DNA of 64,000 nt from Pandoraea vervacti. GTDB lineage: Bacteria > Pseudomonadota > Gammaproteobacteria > Burkholderiales > Burkholderiaceae. Below the pieces are notes generated by a model that was given only the letters and a program-made list of their open reading frames with translations, was not told the DNA's origin and searched no databases. Below, piece after piece: positions 1 through 8,928 of the stretch (position 1 is its first letter; the number at the start of each line of letters is the position of its first letter). The position numbers and the translations under genes are program-made. Where the stretch lies: assembly GCF_000934605.2 (NCBI RefSeq), contig NZ_CP010897.2, forward strand, positions 2,976,001 through 3,040,000, in the 5' to 3' direction.

Positions 1-1707
1 CACCGCCATGATCATCAGCGGCGCGAGCGGCATCAGCCGAATGCGCTCGACGGCGCGCATAACACGAGGCAAGTCGGCCCACTCGCGCAGCGGCGTGTAA
101 CGCCATGCCAGCGCCATCCCTGCCAGAACGAGGAGCAACGACACGAGCGCGATAATGCGTCCGGCCAGAAGCGGTCGCGCTTCCGTCTCGATGAACGTTC
201 CCATCACGTTCTCGAAATCGATCGGCTCCATCGGGTCGAGCACCACGGCGCCGGGCGACGCAGCGTCATCCGCGTCCTTGAGCTCCGGGGTGAAGGCAGT
301 GAGGGTTCTCTCGCCGTCGCGGCGCAATGTGCCGATCGCGTCATGCAGCCCCATGTCGCGCGACAACGCCGACGCGACAGCCGCATCGGTCACGTCGAGA
401 TGCTCCGCCAGCAAGCGGTTGCGAGCGCGGGCGATACCCGCCGCGATGCGCGCGTCGCCGTTCGCGGCAACGGCGAGGTTGCACTCGGTATCGAGCGCCA
501 TCGAGCGATTGTTGAGGTTCGCCGAACCGATGACGAGCAAGGCATCGTCCACGACCATCACCTTGCTGTGGACGTTCACGCAAGCGGGCGCCACGCCCGG
601 CACTTCCGGGCAGTACAGTCGGAAGCGCGCGCGCGGGTCCACTTCGCGCAAGCGACGATATAGCCGCGCGCGCAGCACCCCCATGCTCTGCTCCTGCAAC
701 CAGCCGGACTCCGCGCGACGCGACACCACGGCGATATCCGGGCAATCCTGTGACGTCAGGCGCTGGGCCAGCGCGTCGCCAATGCACTTGGCAGTGAAGT
801 ACTGATTTTCGAAATAGAGCCGGTGGCGGGCGCTGGCAATCGCGTCGAGGTAAAGCGCCTCGATTTCCTGCACCGCCGGGCGCCCTTCGAATGCCGGCGC
901 GGTACGCGAAATGGCCACGTCGATGTCCGTCATATCGGGGGCAACCGAAACGGGCCAGGGGTCCAGCGGCGCGTAAGGCGCGTCGCGCTCGCTGCGCAGG
1001 CGCAGGGCGACATGCATGCCCGTCGCGCGATGCCAACGGTCCTCGGCCATTTCAGCCAGCGCCTGCGCAGCCTGGCCGTCGACCAGGGCCTGCACGTCGT
1101 GGAATGGCGCGTAGACATGCCCCGAGGGGTCGCGTCGCGCGGGCTCATCGGGGGCGTGGGCCGATGTGTCCCAGCGGTTGCGCGTGAGATCAAGCCCTCC
1201 CACGAACGCCAGCCGCTGATCGATGACAACAACCTTCTGATGATGAGACGCCCCGGTCGGATGACGGCCATCGAGCCGGAAACACAGGCGCCGGTGCGTC
1301 TTCCAGTCGAGCTTCACCGAGGGCAACCATTCGCGCTCGAGTGCGTAGAGCATCGCGAAGTCCCAGCTCAGGCAGTAGATCCGCAGCGTTTTGCGGCGTC
1401 GGACCAGCGCATCGAGAAAATCGCGCAGACCGGGCGGCAAACCGTCGTCCGGGCCGTTGGGCGTGAGCCGCATGCGGCTGTCGATGTCCCAGCCCAGGAT
1501 GAACACGGTATGGCGTGCCGAGCGCAAGGCTTCGCGAAGTGCACTGAAGTATGCGTCGCCGTCCACCAGCATGCGCATGCGCGCCGCGGGCGCGATCCGC
1601 CAGCAGTTCCGTCCCTCCTTGAGCAGCGTCGCTGTCTGCTCGGGCACGTTCTCGGATTCGTTATCCAGTACGTTATCCGGTACATGCCCCGATCCGGGAT
1701 CCCGCAC
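1..1707 (-). CDS. Phospholipase D / VTT-domain membrane protein, C-terminus cut by window edge
   Basis: Probable phosphatidyltransferase or phosphodiesterase of the phospholipase D superfamily, fused to a membrane part. Two HKD motifs are visible: HHQKVVVID near residue 154 and NVHSKVMVVDD near residue 376, the second followed by GSANLNNRS. This pair forms one active site in the family. A hydrophobic segment near residue 520-540 (LVSLLLVLAGMALAW region) is followed by what looks like the start of a VTT/SNARE-associated (DedA-like) domain, which runs off the left edge. The start is taken as GTG directly after the TAA of the upstream DUF4142 gene, so the two are abutting and probably co-transcribed. 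No earlier in-frame ATG fits. Family membership is clear from the motifs; the substrate cannot be told. Confidence 0.85.
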   Translation of the reverse strand, partial: MRDPGSGHVPDNVLDNESENVPEQTATLLKEGRNCWRIAPAARMRMLVDGDAYFSALREALRSARHTVFILGWDIDSRMRLTPNGPDDGLPPGLRDFLDALVRRRKTLRIYCLSWDFAMLYALEREWLPSVKLDWKTHRRLCFRLDGRHPTGASHHQKVVVIDQRLAFVGGLDLTRNRWDTSAHAPDEPARRDPSGHVYAPFHDVQALVDGQAAQALAEMAEDRWHRATGMHVALRLRSERDAPYAPLDPWPVSVAPDMTDIDVAISRTAPAFEGRPAVQEIEALYLDAIASARHRLYFENQYFTAKCIGDALAQRLTSQDCPDIAVVSRRAESGWLQEQSMGVLRARLYRRLREVDPRARFRLYCPEVPGVAPACVNVHSKVMVVDDALLVIGSANLNNRSMALDTECNLAVAANGDARIAAGIARARNRLLAEHLDVTDAAVASALSRDMGLHDAIGTLRRDGERTLTAFTPELKDADDAASPGAVVLDPMEPIDFENVMGTFIETEARPLLAGRIIALVSLLLVLAGMALAWRYTPLREWADLPRVMRAVERIRLMPLAPLMIMAV

Positions 1708-2340
1708 TTACTTCCCCATCTCGACCTTGGCGGAGACTTCACGCGCTTCGCTCAGATGATGTCGCAAGGTCGGCAGCGTGCGCTGCGCAAAGGCTTTCAG
1801 ATCCGGGTCCTGGCCCTTCTCTGCCTCGGTCTGGAAAAGTGTGACCGCCTGCTCGTGCGCGTCGGGCCCGGCAAGGTTCAGATAGGCAACGTCGAACTCT
1901 CGCCCCTTCTTGCCTTTGAGCGCCTCGACGTCCGGGTTCACCCCGGGATCGTTGGGCACGGCCACGCCCTTCTTCGCCGCCAACTGACGCAAGGCTTCAT
2001 TGGCTTTGCTGTGGTCGGCGACCATTTGCTGTGCAAACCGTTTGACGGATGGATTGTTCGAGCGCTGGACCGCCAGTTGGCTGGCTTGCACTTCCGCTTT
2101 GCCTGCCTTCTGGGCTTTGTCCACGAACTCCACGTCGATACCCGCGGTGGGCTGCGCTGTTCGGACCGCCTTCGGCCCTGCGCGCGTCACATCTTCACCG
2201 GCGGAAATCGTGGCCTGGTCCGTGCCGCCGCCCTGGCCCGGCACCCCTTTCGGTAACTCTTGCGCAAGGGTCCACGGCGCGACAAGCAATGCCGCGCACA
2301 GCGCGCCCATGCTGCGCACGGAAACGATTGGTGTATGCAT
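1708..2340 (-). CDS. DUF4142 family secreted/periplasmic protein
   Basis: 210 residues. A hydrophobic leader (ALCAALLVAPWTLAQ) gives a signal peptide ending near AQ. The mature part from about residue 75 carries the DUF4142 pattern: VDKAQKAGKAEVQASQLA, then FAQQMVADHSKANEALRQLA, then repeated helix-rich segments ending in LPTLRHHLSEAREV. The family is a ferritin-like four-helix periplasmic domain of unknown function. The start ATG at 2340 is preceded by GGGAGGGC, a good ribosome binding site; a longer open frame exists upstream but has no such site. The stop abuts the start of the phospholipase D gene, so the pair is likely an operon. Confidence 0.88.
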   Translation of the reverse strand: MHTPIVSVRSMGALCAALLVAPWTLAQELPKGVPGQGGGTDQATISAGEDVTRAGPKAVRTAQPTAGIDVEFVDKAQKAGKAEVQASQLAVQRSNNPSVKRFAQQMVADHSKANEALRQLAAKKGVAVPNDPGVNPDVEALKGKKGREFDVAYLNLAGPDAHEQAVTLFQTEAEKGQDPDLKAFAQRTLPTLRHHLSEAREVSAKVEMGK

Positions 2341-2419
2341 ATTGCCCTCCCGGAATGTGCATTGGTATTGGATGAAAAGCCTGTCGTCTGCGCAATGCGA
2401 CCGACGCTCGCTGTCTCGA

Positions 2420-2875
2420 CTACCCGGTTCTGTGCGTCGACGTTTTCGATGTCCGCGACATTTGCGCCAGTCGGGCATACAGTGTTTTCAGACTGATGCC
2501 GAGCTGGCGCGCGGCACGTGCCTTGACGCCGCCACACTGCGCCAGCGCGCTCAGGATGACCTGGCGATCGAGCTCGGCGAGCGGCGCATCCAGTGCGATG
2601 GTCATCCGGTCGTCGCGCACCGGAAATTGCGCAAGGGCGTCGAAGATCGGCGCGGGCAGCGCGTCGATGACGGCGGTGCGACTGAGGATTCGCGCGCGCT
2701 GCACGAAGTTGCGCAACTCGCGAACGTTGCCTGGCCAATCATGTTTGCGCAGTGCACCGAGCACCTGCGGCGCGATGCGCGTTACAGCGTCCGCACCAAC
2801 CAGCAAAATGGGCGACCGGTCGCATCCGTGGTGCCCGTGGCGCCCATGTTGCAACACGTCCGAACGGGTAGACAT
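2420..2875 (-). pseudogene. C-terminal fragment of a sigma-54-dependent activator
   Basis: The open frame encodes only the end of an NtrC-type activator. About residues 25-60 match the end of the AAA+ domain (ALRKHDWPGNVRELRNFVQRA), and residues 105-145 match a Fis-type helix-turn-helix (LSALAQCGGVKARAARQLGI, then SLKTLYARL). The Walker A and B motifs and the GAFTGA loop are absent. The first 20 residues are His/Gly-rich and match nothing. A matching GAFTGA-containing piece lies about 150 bp away on the opposite strand, which supports a broken gene. It might still be expressed as a small DNA-binding protein. Confidence 0.65.
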
Positions 2876-2986
2876 GTATCCTCCAGACGACGGCAGATGC
2901 CCGTTCGACTACGCGATCTGCGATGCCGTTCGGCGCAACGTCATCGAAACTTCCTATGCGTAGTCCTTATCGCTTACAGAATCTCA

Positions 2987-3190
2987 ATGTCGAAATCGCG
3001 CTTCGCGGGGATATTCGTTGCGGTGCCCTGCGGGGCGATGCCCATGGACCTCGCCGAATCACAATGGTTCGGACATGAACGAGGCAGTTTCACGGGCGCG
3101 GTCGAGCGGCGTCGTGGGTATTTCGAAGCCGCGCATGGCGGCACGCTGTTTCTTGTCGACGACAACGCCGACCTAACGCTAGGCGTGCTG
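2987..3190 (+). pseudogene. Inverted internal fragment of a sigma-54 AAA+ activator (GAFTGA region)
   Basis: One forward frame reads FVAVPCGAMP, LAESQWFGHERGSFTGA and GYFEAAHGGTLFLVDD. This is the stretch of a sigma-54 interaction domain around the GAFTGA loop (here GSFTGA) and into Walker B, with the usual DEIGD replaced by DDNAD. The upstream Walker A and everything after position 3180 are missing; the frame continues into sequence with no family resemblance. The fragment points the opposite way from the C-terminal piece at 2420-2875. It is too incomplete to be functional. Confidence 0.6.
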
Positions 3191-3320
3191 AGCGCGTCGT
3201 ACGCGCGGCCGCCTGCGCGAGGTGCGTTCCGCGCGGCGACCGCATTGGGAGCATTGGGGAACCATTGGGGAACCCATCGGGGAACGTTAGGCCGCCTCAG
3301 GCAGCGCGACGGCTCCGCGC

Positions 3321-4526
3321 TCAGTGATGCTTACCGCCATCGCCGACAGAACCCGATGTGCCCGATGCGCCCGACATCCCTGACGATGACCCGGTCGAGC
3401 CTGCGGCGCTGGAGACCGTGTTCGAACCTGCGGTGCCCACGGTGCCGGTCGGTTGCGATGCGCGCGGTGACGATCCCGTGCCGACGCCGGTGCCGCCACG
3501 CGAAGGCTCGCCCTGCGCGTACTGCGACTGCGTATGAATGCGGTTCTCTACATCCTGTACGCCGAAACATTGATCGGCAACGTCCTCGATGGCGTGTTTC
3601 ATCCACCGCTGCGGCACGCTGCCTTGCAATTCGACACGTCCGTCCCTGACTTGTACGCTCACGTCCTTCACCTCAAGCTCGTGCGCCATGCAAAGTCGTT
3701 CGCAGACGTCCTCCCGAATGCGCTCGTCGGTGCGGCTGTAGCCCTTCGGCCCCTGGCGATGACGCATGTCCGTCGTCTGGTTCCCGTACCCGCCCGGGTT
3801 CGTGCTCTGGCGGCCTGGCCCACGGCCTTGTCCCTGCTCGCGACGGCCGCCTGCGTAGCCGTACGTCTGCCCGGCGCCTCGGACCCGGCTGCCATAGTCC
3901 CGGTCATAGTCACGCATGTCGTCACGTCCATAGTCGCGGCCATATACCGGTCCGAGATCGCCGCCGTAGCCACCCCCGTAATCACCGCCGTAAGCGCCGT
4001 AAGTACCGTATGCGCCACCGAAATCACCGCCAAAGTCGCCGAAGTAATGATCCTCGTAATCGCGACCGTAGTCGTTGCCGTAATCGTTGCCGTACCGCTG
4101 CGCGTAACTGCCCTTGCGGTTGGCCGAGCCGCCTGCATCGCGTTCACCCCATTCGCCACGCATCCCGCTCATGCCACTGCGGGCCCCGTAGGCATCGCGG
4201 TTTCCGCCGCCCCGCGAGCGGTCAGCGGCATCACGTAGATCACGGTCACTACCGTACCGCTCGTGCCGCTCGTAAGGCGCATGACCCGCATGACGCGCAT
4301 AAGGCGATTCGTCGCCGCGCGGGCGCCCCGCCTCGCTCCAGTCGGCCCGCCATTGTCCACGCTCGCGCGACGGCTGCGAGCCGTATTCGTCGTCCTGACC
4401 GTATGCCGAGATGTCGCGCTGCATCGCCTCGTCGTCGTCATCGCGACGGTATTGGCCGCGCTGCCCGCCGCCCTGGAATTGCCGTTCGTTACGTTCAGGA
4501 TCACGCGTTGCGTATCGTCGTTGCAT
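3321..4526 (-). CDS. BON domain protein with long Gly/Tyr/Asp-rich disordered region
   Basis: 401 residues. A single BON domain lies at about residues 262-330 (DERIREDVCERL, then VSVQVRDGRVELQGSVP, then AIEDVADQCFGVQDVENRIH). This domain is thought to bind phospholipid or interact with envelopes in OsmY-like proteins. The first 260 residues are Arg/Asp/Gly-rich, with a Gly-Tyr-Asp repeat block near residues 150-208 (YGGDYGGGYGGD). The C-terminal tail is Ser/Gly/Thr-rich. No signal peptide is visible, so it may be cytoplasmic. The start at 4526 has AGGAGA six bases upstream; the longer open frame has no ribosome binding site. Abundance under stress is typical of similar Burkholderiales proteins, by inference only. 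Confidence 0.8.
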   Translation of the reverse strand: MQRRYATRDPERNERQFQGGGQRGQYRRDDDDEAMQRDISAYGQDDEYGSQPSRERGQWRADWSEAGRPRGDESPYARHAGHAPYERHERYGSDRDLRDAADRSRGGGNRDAYGARSGMSGMRGEWGERDAGGSANRKGSYAQRYGNDYGNDYGRDYEDHYFGDFGGDFGGAYGTYGAYGGDYGGGYGGDLGPVYGRDYGRDDMRDYDRDYGSRVRGAGQTYGYAGGRREQGQGRGPGRQSTNPGGYGNQTTDMRHRQGPKGYSRTDERIREDVCERLCMAHELEVKDVSVQVRDGRVELQGSVPQRWMKHAIEDVADQCFGVQDVENRIHTQSQYAQGEPSRGGTGVGTGSSPRASQPTGTVGTAGSNTVSSAAGSTGSSSGMSGASGTSGSVGDGGKHH

Positions 4527-5207
4527 GATGGTTCTCCTGTTAAGCGGTGCCATCGGCCCAGAAGCAACGGCGTCTGTGCAGCCGCATCGGCACCAGACGA
4601 TATGACGTGCAAGTCACGTGCCACCCGCCGACCTCCGCGATGTCGGCGCCGTCCTTTGATCGGCCGGTCGGCCGACGAGGAGAATTTTCCAATTCTGGCA
4701 AGTTCGCGCCGTCGGTGGTCGGACTCCGGACGTAACAACGCTCACGCAATGCTCACGTACCGTCGGGCACCATCACGCGCCGTCACGTGACACGCTCGGC
4801 AGCGCGACACGCCCGGTAGGTTCGGCGACACGTTTCGCGTCGACGCGCTTGACGTAACCCGAGCGCAGCGTTTACAGTCGCTTCATGACGAATTTCCGCA
4901 CTCACCACTCGCAGGCTTTGCGCGCTGTCCTCAAGGGGCAGACGGGTGCGTTCGTCAAAAGCAAAAAACAGTCGCTCAACTGACCGGAGCGTGCTGTTCC
5001 GTCAGTTGAGCGACGGAATAGCCACGTGGACCCGGCAGTCCCGCTTCGTGCCTCGCGCACACCAGTAACCCCCTGGTAGCATCCCAGCAATACCGGCCAG
5101 ACTGCCCCGCACTCTCCCACGCGTCTCGATCTCTGCGTCGCCCTGCTGAACGGTTTCCGTAAAGGTCACCCCACGTTCATCGCATTCGTATCGTCCAGGG
5201 AGACGCC
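4527..5207. other. Intergenic region between divergent BON and DapA-like genes
   Basis: 681 bases. No recognisable gene. A 32-codon open frame (4885-4983, plus strand, Lys-rich C-terminus FVKSKKQSLN) has no ribosome binding site, and its stop lies inside the inverted repeat at 4971-5014. The region should carry promoters for both divergent neighbours. Confidence 0.5.
4971..5014. repeat. 14-bp perfect inverted repeat with 16-nt spacer
   Basis: GTCGCTCAACTGAC at 4971-4984 is repeated inverted as GTCAGTTGAGCGAC at 5001-5014. There is no T-run on either side, so a simple intrinsic terminator is unlikely. It could be a dyad operator or part of an RNA structure upstream of the aldolase gene. Confidence 0.7.
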
Positions 5208-6230
5208 ATGCAAGACGCACCCACGCACATGACTTCGCACGCTTCACGTTCGCCGACCTCGAGCACTGCACCGGCATTTCGCGGCATCTGGTTGCCGCTC
5301 GTCACGCCGTTCACACGCCACGGCGCGCAGGCGCCCGTGGACCATGCCGCCCTGCGAAAGCTCGTGGCACATTACCGTCATTCGGGCATCGCAGGCTTCG
5401 TGATCTGCGGTACCACGGGCGAGGCGGCAGCGCTGGACGATGCCGAACAGCGCGCCGTGCTGGAGACCGTACTCGCGCACGCGGACGGCCTGCCGGTGAT
5501 CGCCGGGCTTGCGGGCAACCACCTCGGCCACACGCTCGCGCGTCTGGAGACCTTCAACACCTTGCCGCTCGCGGGTGTTCTCGCGCCGGCGCCGTATTAC
5601 ATCCGCCCTTCGCAGGCAGGGCTGGTGGATTGGTTCCGGACGTTGGCGGATGGCTCGGCCGCACCGCTCGTGCTTTACGACATTCCCTACCGCACGGGCG
5701 CGACGCTCACGCTCGAGACGTTGCTCACGCTCGCGGAGCACGCCAACATTCGCGGCATCAAGGACTGCGGCGGCAATGCCCACACGACGCAGGCGCTGAT
5801 CGCCGACGGGCGTCTTTCGGTGCTCGCGGGAGAAGATCATCAACTACTGCCGACACTGGCGATGGGCGGCCATGGCGCCATCATCGCGTCGTCGCACTGC
5901 CGACCGGCACATTTCGCGGCGCTCTATCGCGCCGTGCAATCGCAGCAGCTGGAGGTGGCGCGCGTCTTGTTCCACGCCGTCATGCCGGTGGTGAAGCGGC
6001 TCTTCGCGGAGCCGAACCCCGGACCGCTGAAGGCCTGGCTTGCCCGTGAAGGCTTGCTCGAAGACGTGCTGCGCGCGCCGATGACGAGCGCATCGCCCGC
6101 GCTGGCGCAGCAGCTGGTCGACGCCGTGGCAGCGATCGACGCCGCGTTCTGCGCCGCGTCCTCGCACGGAGCAAAGGGGACAAAGGCTACCCGCGCGGCC
6201 GAGGCGACAGACGTCGAAAAAGCGGCCTGA
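5208..6230 (+). CDS. Dihydrodipicolinate synthase (DapA) family aldolase
   Basis: 340 residues, a TIM-barrel class I aldolase forming a Schiff base with an oxo-acid substrate. Family residues are in place: GTTGE at 68-72, APYY at 128-131, Tyr157 and Arg162 in LYDIPYRTG, and the Schiff-base Lys185 in IRGIKDCGG. The N-terminus has about 22 extra Ser/Thr-rich residues, and the C-terminus an Ala/Thr-rich tail of about 25. The start is supported by AGGGAG five bases upstream. It stands alone, away from lysine genes, so it may be dapA or a related aldolase such as a 5-dehydro-4-deoxyglucarate or N-acetylneuraminate type enzyme. Confidence 0.85.
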   Translation: MQDAPTHMTSHASRSPTSSTAPAFRGIWLPLVTPFTRHGAQAPVDHAALRKLVAHYRHSGIAGFVICGTTGEAAALDDAEQRAVLETVLAHADGLPVIAGLAGNHLGHTLARLETFNTLPLAGVLAPAPYYIRPSQAGLVDWFRTLADGSAAPLVLYDIPYRTGATLTLETLLTLAEHANIRGIKDCGGNAHTTQALIADGRLSVLAGEDHQLLPTLAMGGHGAIIASSHCRPAHFAALYRAVQSQQLEVARVLFHAVMPVVKRLFAEPNPGPLKAWLAREGLLEDVLRAPMTSASPALAQQLVDAVAAIDAAFCAASSHGAKGTKATRAAEATDVEKAA

Positions 6231-6251
6231 CCGACGGGCCGCCTCGGCCGC

Positions 6252-6275
6252 AATCGCCTAATCGCCTAATCGCCT
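6252..6275. repeat. Three exact tandem copies of AATCGCCT
   Basis: An 8-base unit is repeated three times without change in the short gap between the convergent aldolase and chemoreceptor genes, followed by AATTG. It looks like a slippage-prone microsatellite. Confidence 0.85.
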
Positions 6276-6295
6276 AATTGTCGACGTGTCGCGCG

Positions 6296-7957
6296 TCAGG
6301 CGACGGCGCGCAGCGGCGCGTCGTCTGGCGCCGCGGCCCGCAGCGCCGAGGTGGCAAACGACGCGCCCGAAGCGATGCGCGCTTGTGCGCCACCGTCGAA
6401 ACCACCGATTGCGTCGCGATTGACGCGGAACTTCGACGCTTCGCTCACCAGATCCGCGGCCTGCGCACGCATATGCTCGGCCGCGGCAGCCGCTTCTTCG
6501 ACGAGCGCGGCGTTCTGCTGCGTGACCTGATCCATCTGGGTGACGGCCTGGTTGACCTGCTCGATACCGCGCGCCTGCTCATCGCTGGCCGCCGCGATTT
6601 CGGTGATGAGTTCGCTGACACGGCGCACGGAGATCACGATCTGGTCCATCGTGCGTCCGGCGACTTCCACGCGAGACGAGCCGTCCTGCACCTGCTGCAC
6701 CGACGTTGCGATCAGCTCGCGAATGTCCTTTGCCGTGCCTGCCGAACGTTGCGCCAGCGTGCGGACTTCCCCTGCCACCACGGCAAAGCCGCGGCCCTGC
6801 TCGCCCGCACGCGCGGCTTCGACCGCTGCATTGAGCGCCAGAATGTTGGTTTGGAATGCGATCCCTTCGATGGCGGAAATCATCTCGCTCATGCGCGCCG
6901 AAGCGCTGGCCATTGCCTGCATGGTCTCGACAACGGCGCGAACGCTGTGCGCGCCGGCGTCGGCCACACCGGTGGCTTCTTGCGACAGGCGCTTCGCTTC
7001 CAGCGCATGCTCCACGTTCTGACGCACGGTCGAGGTCAGCTCCTCCATCGACGCTGCCGTCTGCTCCAGCGATGCCGCCTGTTCCTCGGTGCGCTGCGAC
7101 AGATCGGTATTGCCCTGCGCAATCTCGCGCGCTGCCGTATCGATCGCGCCCGACGCGCTCTGGATATTGCGAACGAGATGGGACAGCTGATCGATGGCGC
7201 TATCGAGCGCGCTGGCCATCTTGCCGATTTCATCCGTCGAGTCGACATGCACGCGATGCGTCAGATCGCCGCTCGCCAGCGCTGCGGCGCCCTCGGCCGT
7301 GGCCCGCACCGGTCGCGTCACCGAGCGCACGATCGCCACGCCGGACACAACCGACACGACGATCGACACCAGCAGGGCCACGAGCAGCCAAAGGCGTGCA
7401 GACAGATAAGCGGCATTGGCTTCGTCCGCCTCCTTGGCGCTCACCGCCTTGCCCACCAGCATCAGATCGTCGAGCGGTGAAAAAAGCGCCAGTTGCGCCT
7501 TTTGCAGCGGTCCGAGCAGTTCGGTCCTGGCCTGCGCATAGTTGCCGCTACGCACAAGCGGTTTGAAGGCATCGAGTTGCTTGCCGTATTCGGCGCTCGC
7601 CTGCACGAGCGTGGCATATAGCGCCTTGCCCTTTTCCGTATAGAACATCGTCGCCATGCCCTCGATGCCCTTGAGATTCGCCTGACGCAGTTCGTCGATC
7701 TTCGACAGACGCGCGTCTAGCTGCGAGGCGTCTTCCGACATGGCGATGTCGCGCATGAGCACGGCCACATGGGCTGCGCGGTCCTTCAGGTTGTGAAACT
7801 CGAGAATCTTGTTGTTCAGATCGGAGACGATGAGTTGGGTGTTCGCGTCCATCGTCGCCATCTTGGTCACGGCAACCACGGCCACGACCAGCAGCATGAT
7901 CACATTGATGGAAAAGGCGGCGGCCAGCCGCTTGCTGATACTCAGATTCTTGAACAT
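6296..7957 (-). CDS. Methyl-accepting chemotaxis protein
   Basis: 553 residues, an inner-membrane chemoreceptor that signals to CheA/CheW. Order: TM1 at about 12-33, a periplasmic four-helix sensor (4HB_MCP-like, 35-185), TM2 at about 187-210, HAMP at 211-265, then the coiled-coil signalling domain. The diagnostic hairpin is present (GIAFQTNILALNAAVEAARA, then GEQGRGFAVVAGEVRTLAQR, about 366-405). There is no C-terminal NWETF-type pentapeptide for CheR/CheB tethering. The ligand is not predictable. No che or flagellar genes are near, so it is an orphan receptor. Confidence 0.95.
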   Translation of the reverse strand: MFKNLSISKRLAAAFSINVIMLLVVAVVAVTKMATMDANTQLIVSDLNNKILEFHNLKDRAAHVAVLMRDIAMSEDASQLDARLSKIDELRQANLKGIEGMATMFYTEKGKALYATLVQASAEYGKQLDAFKPLVRSGNYAQARTELLGPLQKAQLALFSPLDDLMLVGKAVSAKEADEANAAYLSARLWLLVALLVSIVVSVVSGVAIVRSVTRPVRATAEGAAALASGDLTHRVHVDSTDEIGKMASALDSAIDQLSHLVRNIQSASGAIDTAAREIAQGNTDLSQRTEEQAASLEQTAASMEELTSTVRQNVEHALEAKRLSQEATGVADAGAHSVRAVVETMQAMASASARMSEMISAIEGIAFQTNILALNAAVEAARAGEQGRGFAVVAGEVRTLAQRSAGTAKDIRELIATSVQQVQDGSSRVEVAGRTMDQIVISVRRVSELITEIAAASDEQARGIEQVNQAVTQMDQVTQQNAALVEEAAAAAEHMRAQAADLVSEASKFRVNRDAIGGFDGGAQARIASGASFATSALRAAAPDDAPLRAVA

Positions 7958-8307
7958 TGCCTTGCGCGCTTTAAGTAATCGTTATGCGGTGGGTGAACGA
8001 TGCGTCTTGCAAGCCACCCCCGTTCGGTTCGACCTGCGCCCGCGTACGGCACAGGCGACTGTCTCTCGGTCCCTCTGACGAGACTTAACGAGTCCTTTCG
8101 ACGAAAACTTGAGCTTCACGACGACAAAATCGCTCACCTGCGCGCTAACGCCCACCGGACAAGGCCTTCCACCGATGGGCAGGCCTGCCGCTTCCCACCT
8201 GGAGCGACACAAATTACGTATATCAGCGACAGCATTGCATCGACGTTGAGCGCAATGCCGACAGGGTGTCGGCGATAAGACACTGCCGACCCACAGGCGA
8301 GCGACGT
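7958..8307. other. Intergenic region upstream of the chemoreceptor
   Basis: 350 bases without a supported gene between two minus-strand genes. It holds the chemoreceptor promoter region and, close to the transporter stop, a short hairpin (GCCGACA-GGG-TGTCGGC, 8257-8273) that could end transcription of the YdcZ-type gene. No T-run follows the hairpin. Confidence 0.45.
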
Positions 8308-8832
8308 TCAGGTGCCCACGGCGCGCGCCGCCGCAGCACTAGTGGCCGCGGCCTTCGTCCCCCATTGCACGACCAGCATGCCCGCGACGATAAGCGCCAC
8401 GCCCGCCACACGCGTGAGGTTCACGGGCTTCGTCATCAGGCCCATCAGACCAAAGTGGTCGATGATCAGCGACGCGACGACTTGTCCGGCGATCACGCAG
8501 ACGATGAAGCTTGCCGCGCCCAATCTCGGCGTGAGCACCAGCGCCGCCGTCATGTACGCCACGCCTGCAACGCCACCGATCCACAGCCACCACGGCCCGC
8601 GCGCGGCCGCCGCAAGGTTCGGCCATCCGGCGCGCATACCGACCAGCACCGGCACGACGACGATCAGGCTTACCAGCAACGACGCCACCGTCGCCCATAA
8701 AGGATGGCCGAGCGTTCGCCCGAGTGCCGCATTACTGCCCGCCTGAAACGGTACGGCCGCGCCGGCGACCATCGCGATGAACAACGGCAACAGCACGGAA
8801 GCCGACATTTGGGGACTTAGGGATGCATTCAT
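8308..8832 (-). CDS. DMT/YdcZ (DUF606) family small membrane transporter
   Basis: 174 residues with five predicted membrane segments, the size and layout of the half-length DUF606/YdcZ branch of the drug/metabolite transporter superfamily. Visible helices include LLPLFIAMVAGAAVPFQAG, VASLLVSLIVVVPVLVG, WLWIGGVAGVAYMTAALVL, FIVCVIAGQVVASLIID and a last one around VAGVALIVAGMLVV. The start at 8832 has GAGG seven bases upstream; the long upstream open frame runs into the divergent LysR gene and is not coding. The LysR gene at 8929 is divergent and the likely regulator. Substrate unknown. Confidence 0.85.
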   Translation of the reverse strand: MNASLSPQMSASVLLPLFIAMVAGAAVPFQAGSNAALGRTLGHPLWATVASLLVSLIVVVPVLVGMRAGWPNLAAAARGPWWLWIGGVAGVAYMTAALVLTPRLGAASFIVCVIAGQVVASLIIDHFGLMGLMTKPVNLTRVAGVALIVAGMLVVQWGTKAAATSAAAARAVGT

Positions 8833-8882
8833 GAGGTGACCTCTCATTCGGAAATATCGCTTGCCACCAGCATCCACCATCC

Positions 8883-8899
8883 ATTTCAATAATGGAAAT
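8883..8899. promoter_or_regulatory. Candidate LysR operator between divergent transporter and LysR genes
   Basis: A dyad ATTTC-N7-GAAAT sits 30 bases before the LysR start and 51 bases before the transporter start, followed by an ATTCGAAT palindrome. It fits the loose T-N11-A pattern used by LysR-type regulators. Unproven. Confidence 0.45.
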
Positions 8900-8928
8900 T
8901 CGAATTCATCACACGAAGTATTCGCCAT

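Noticed and set aside
6223..6245. Hairpin GCGGCC / GGCCGC at the end of the aldolase gene as terminator
   Set aside because: The stem is only 6 bp, overlaps the stop codon and has no T-run; too weak to list as a feature.
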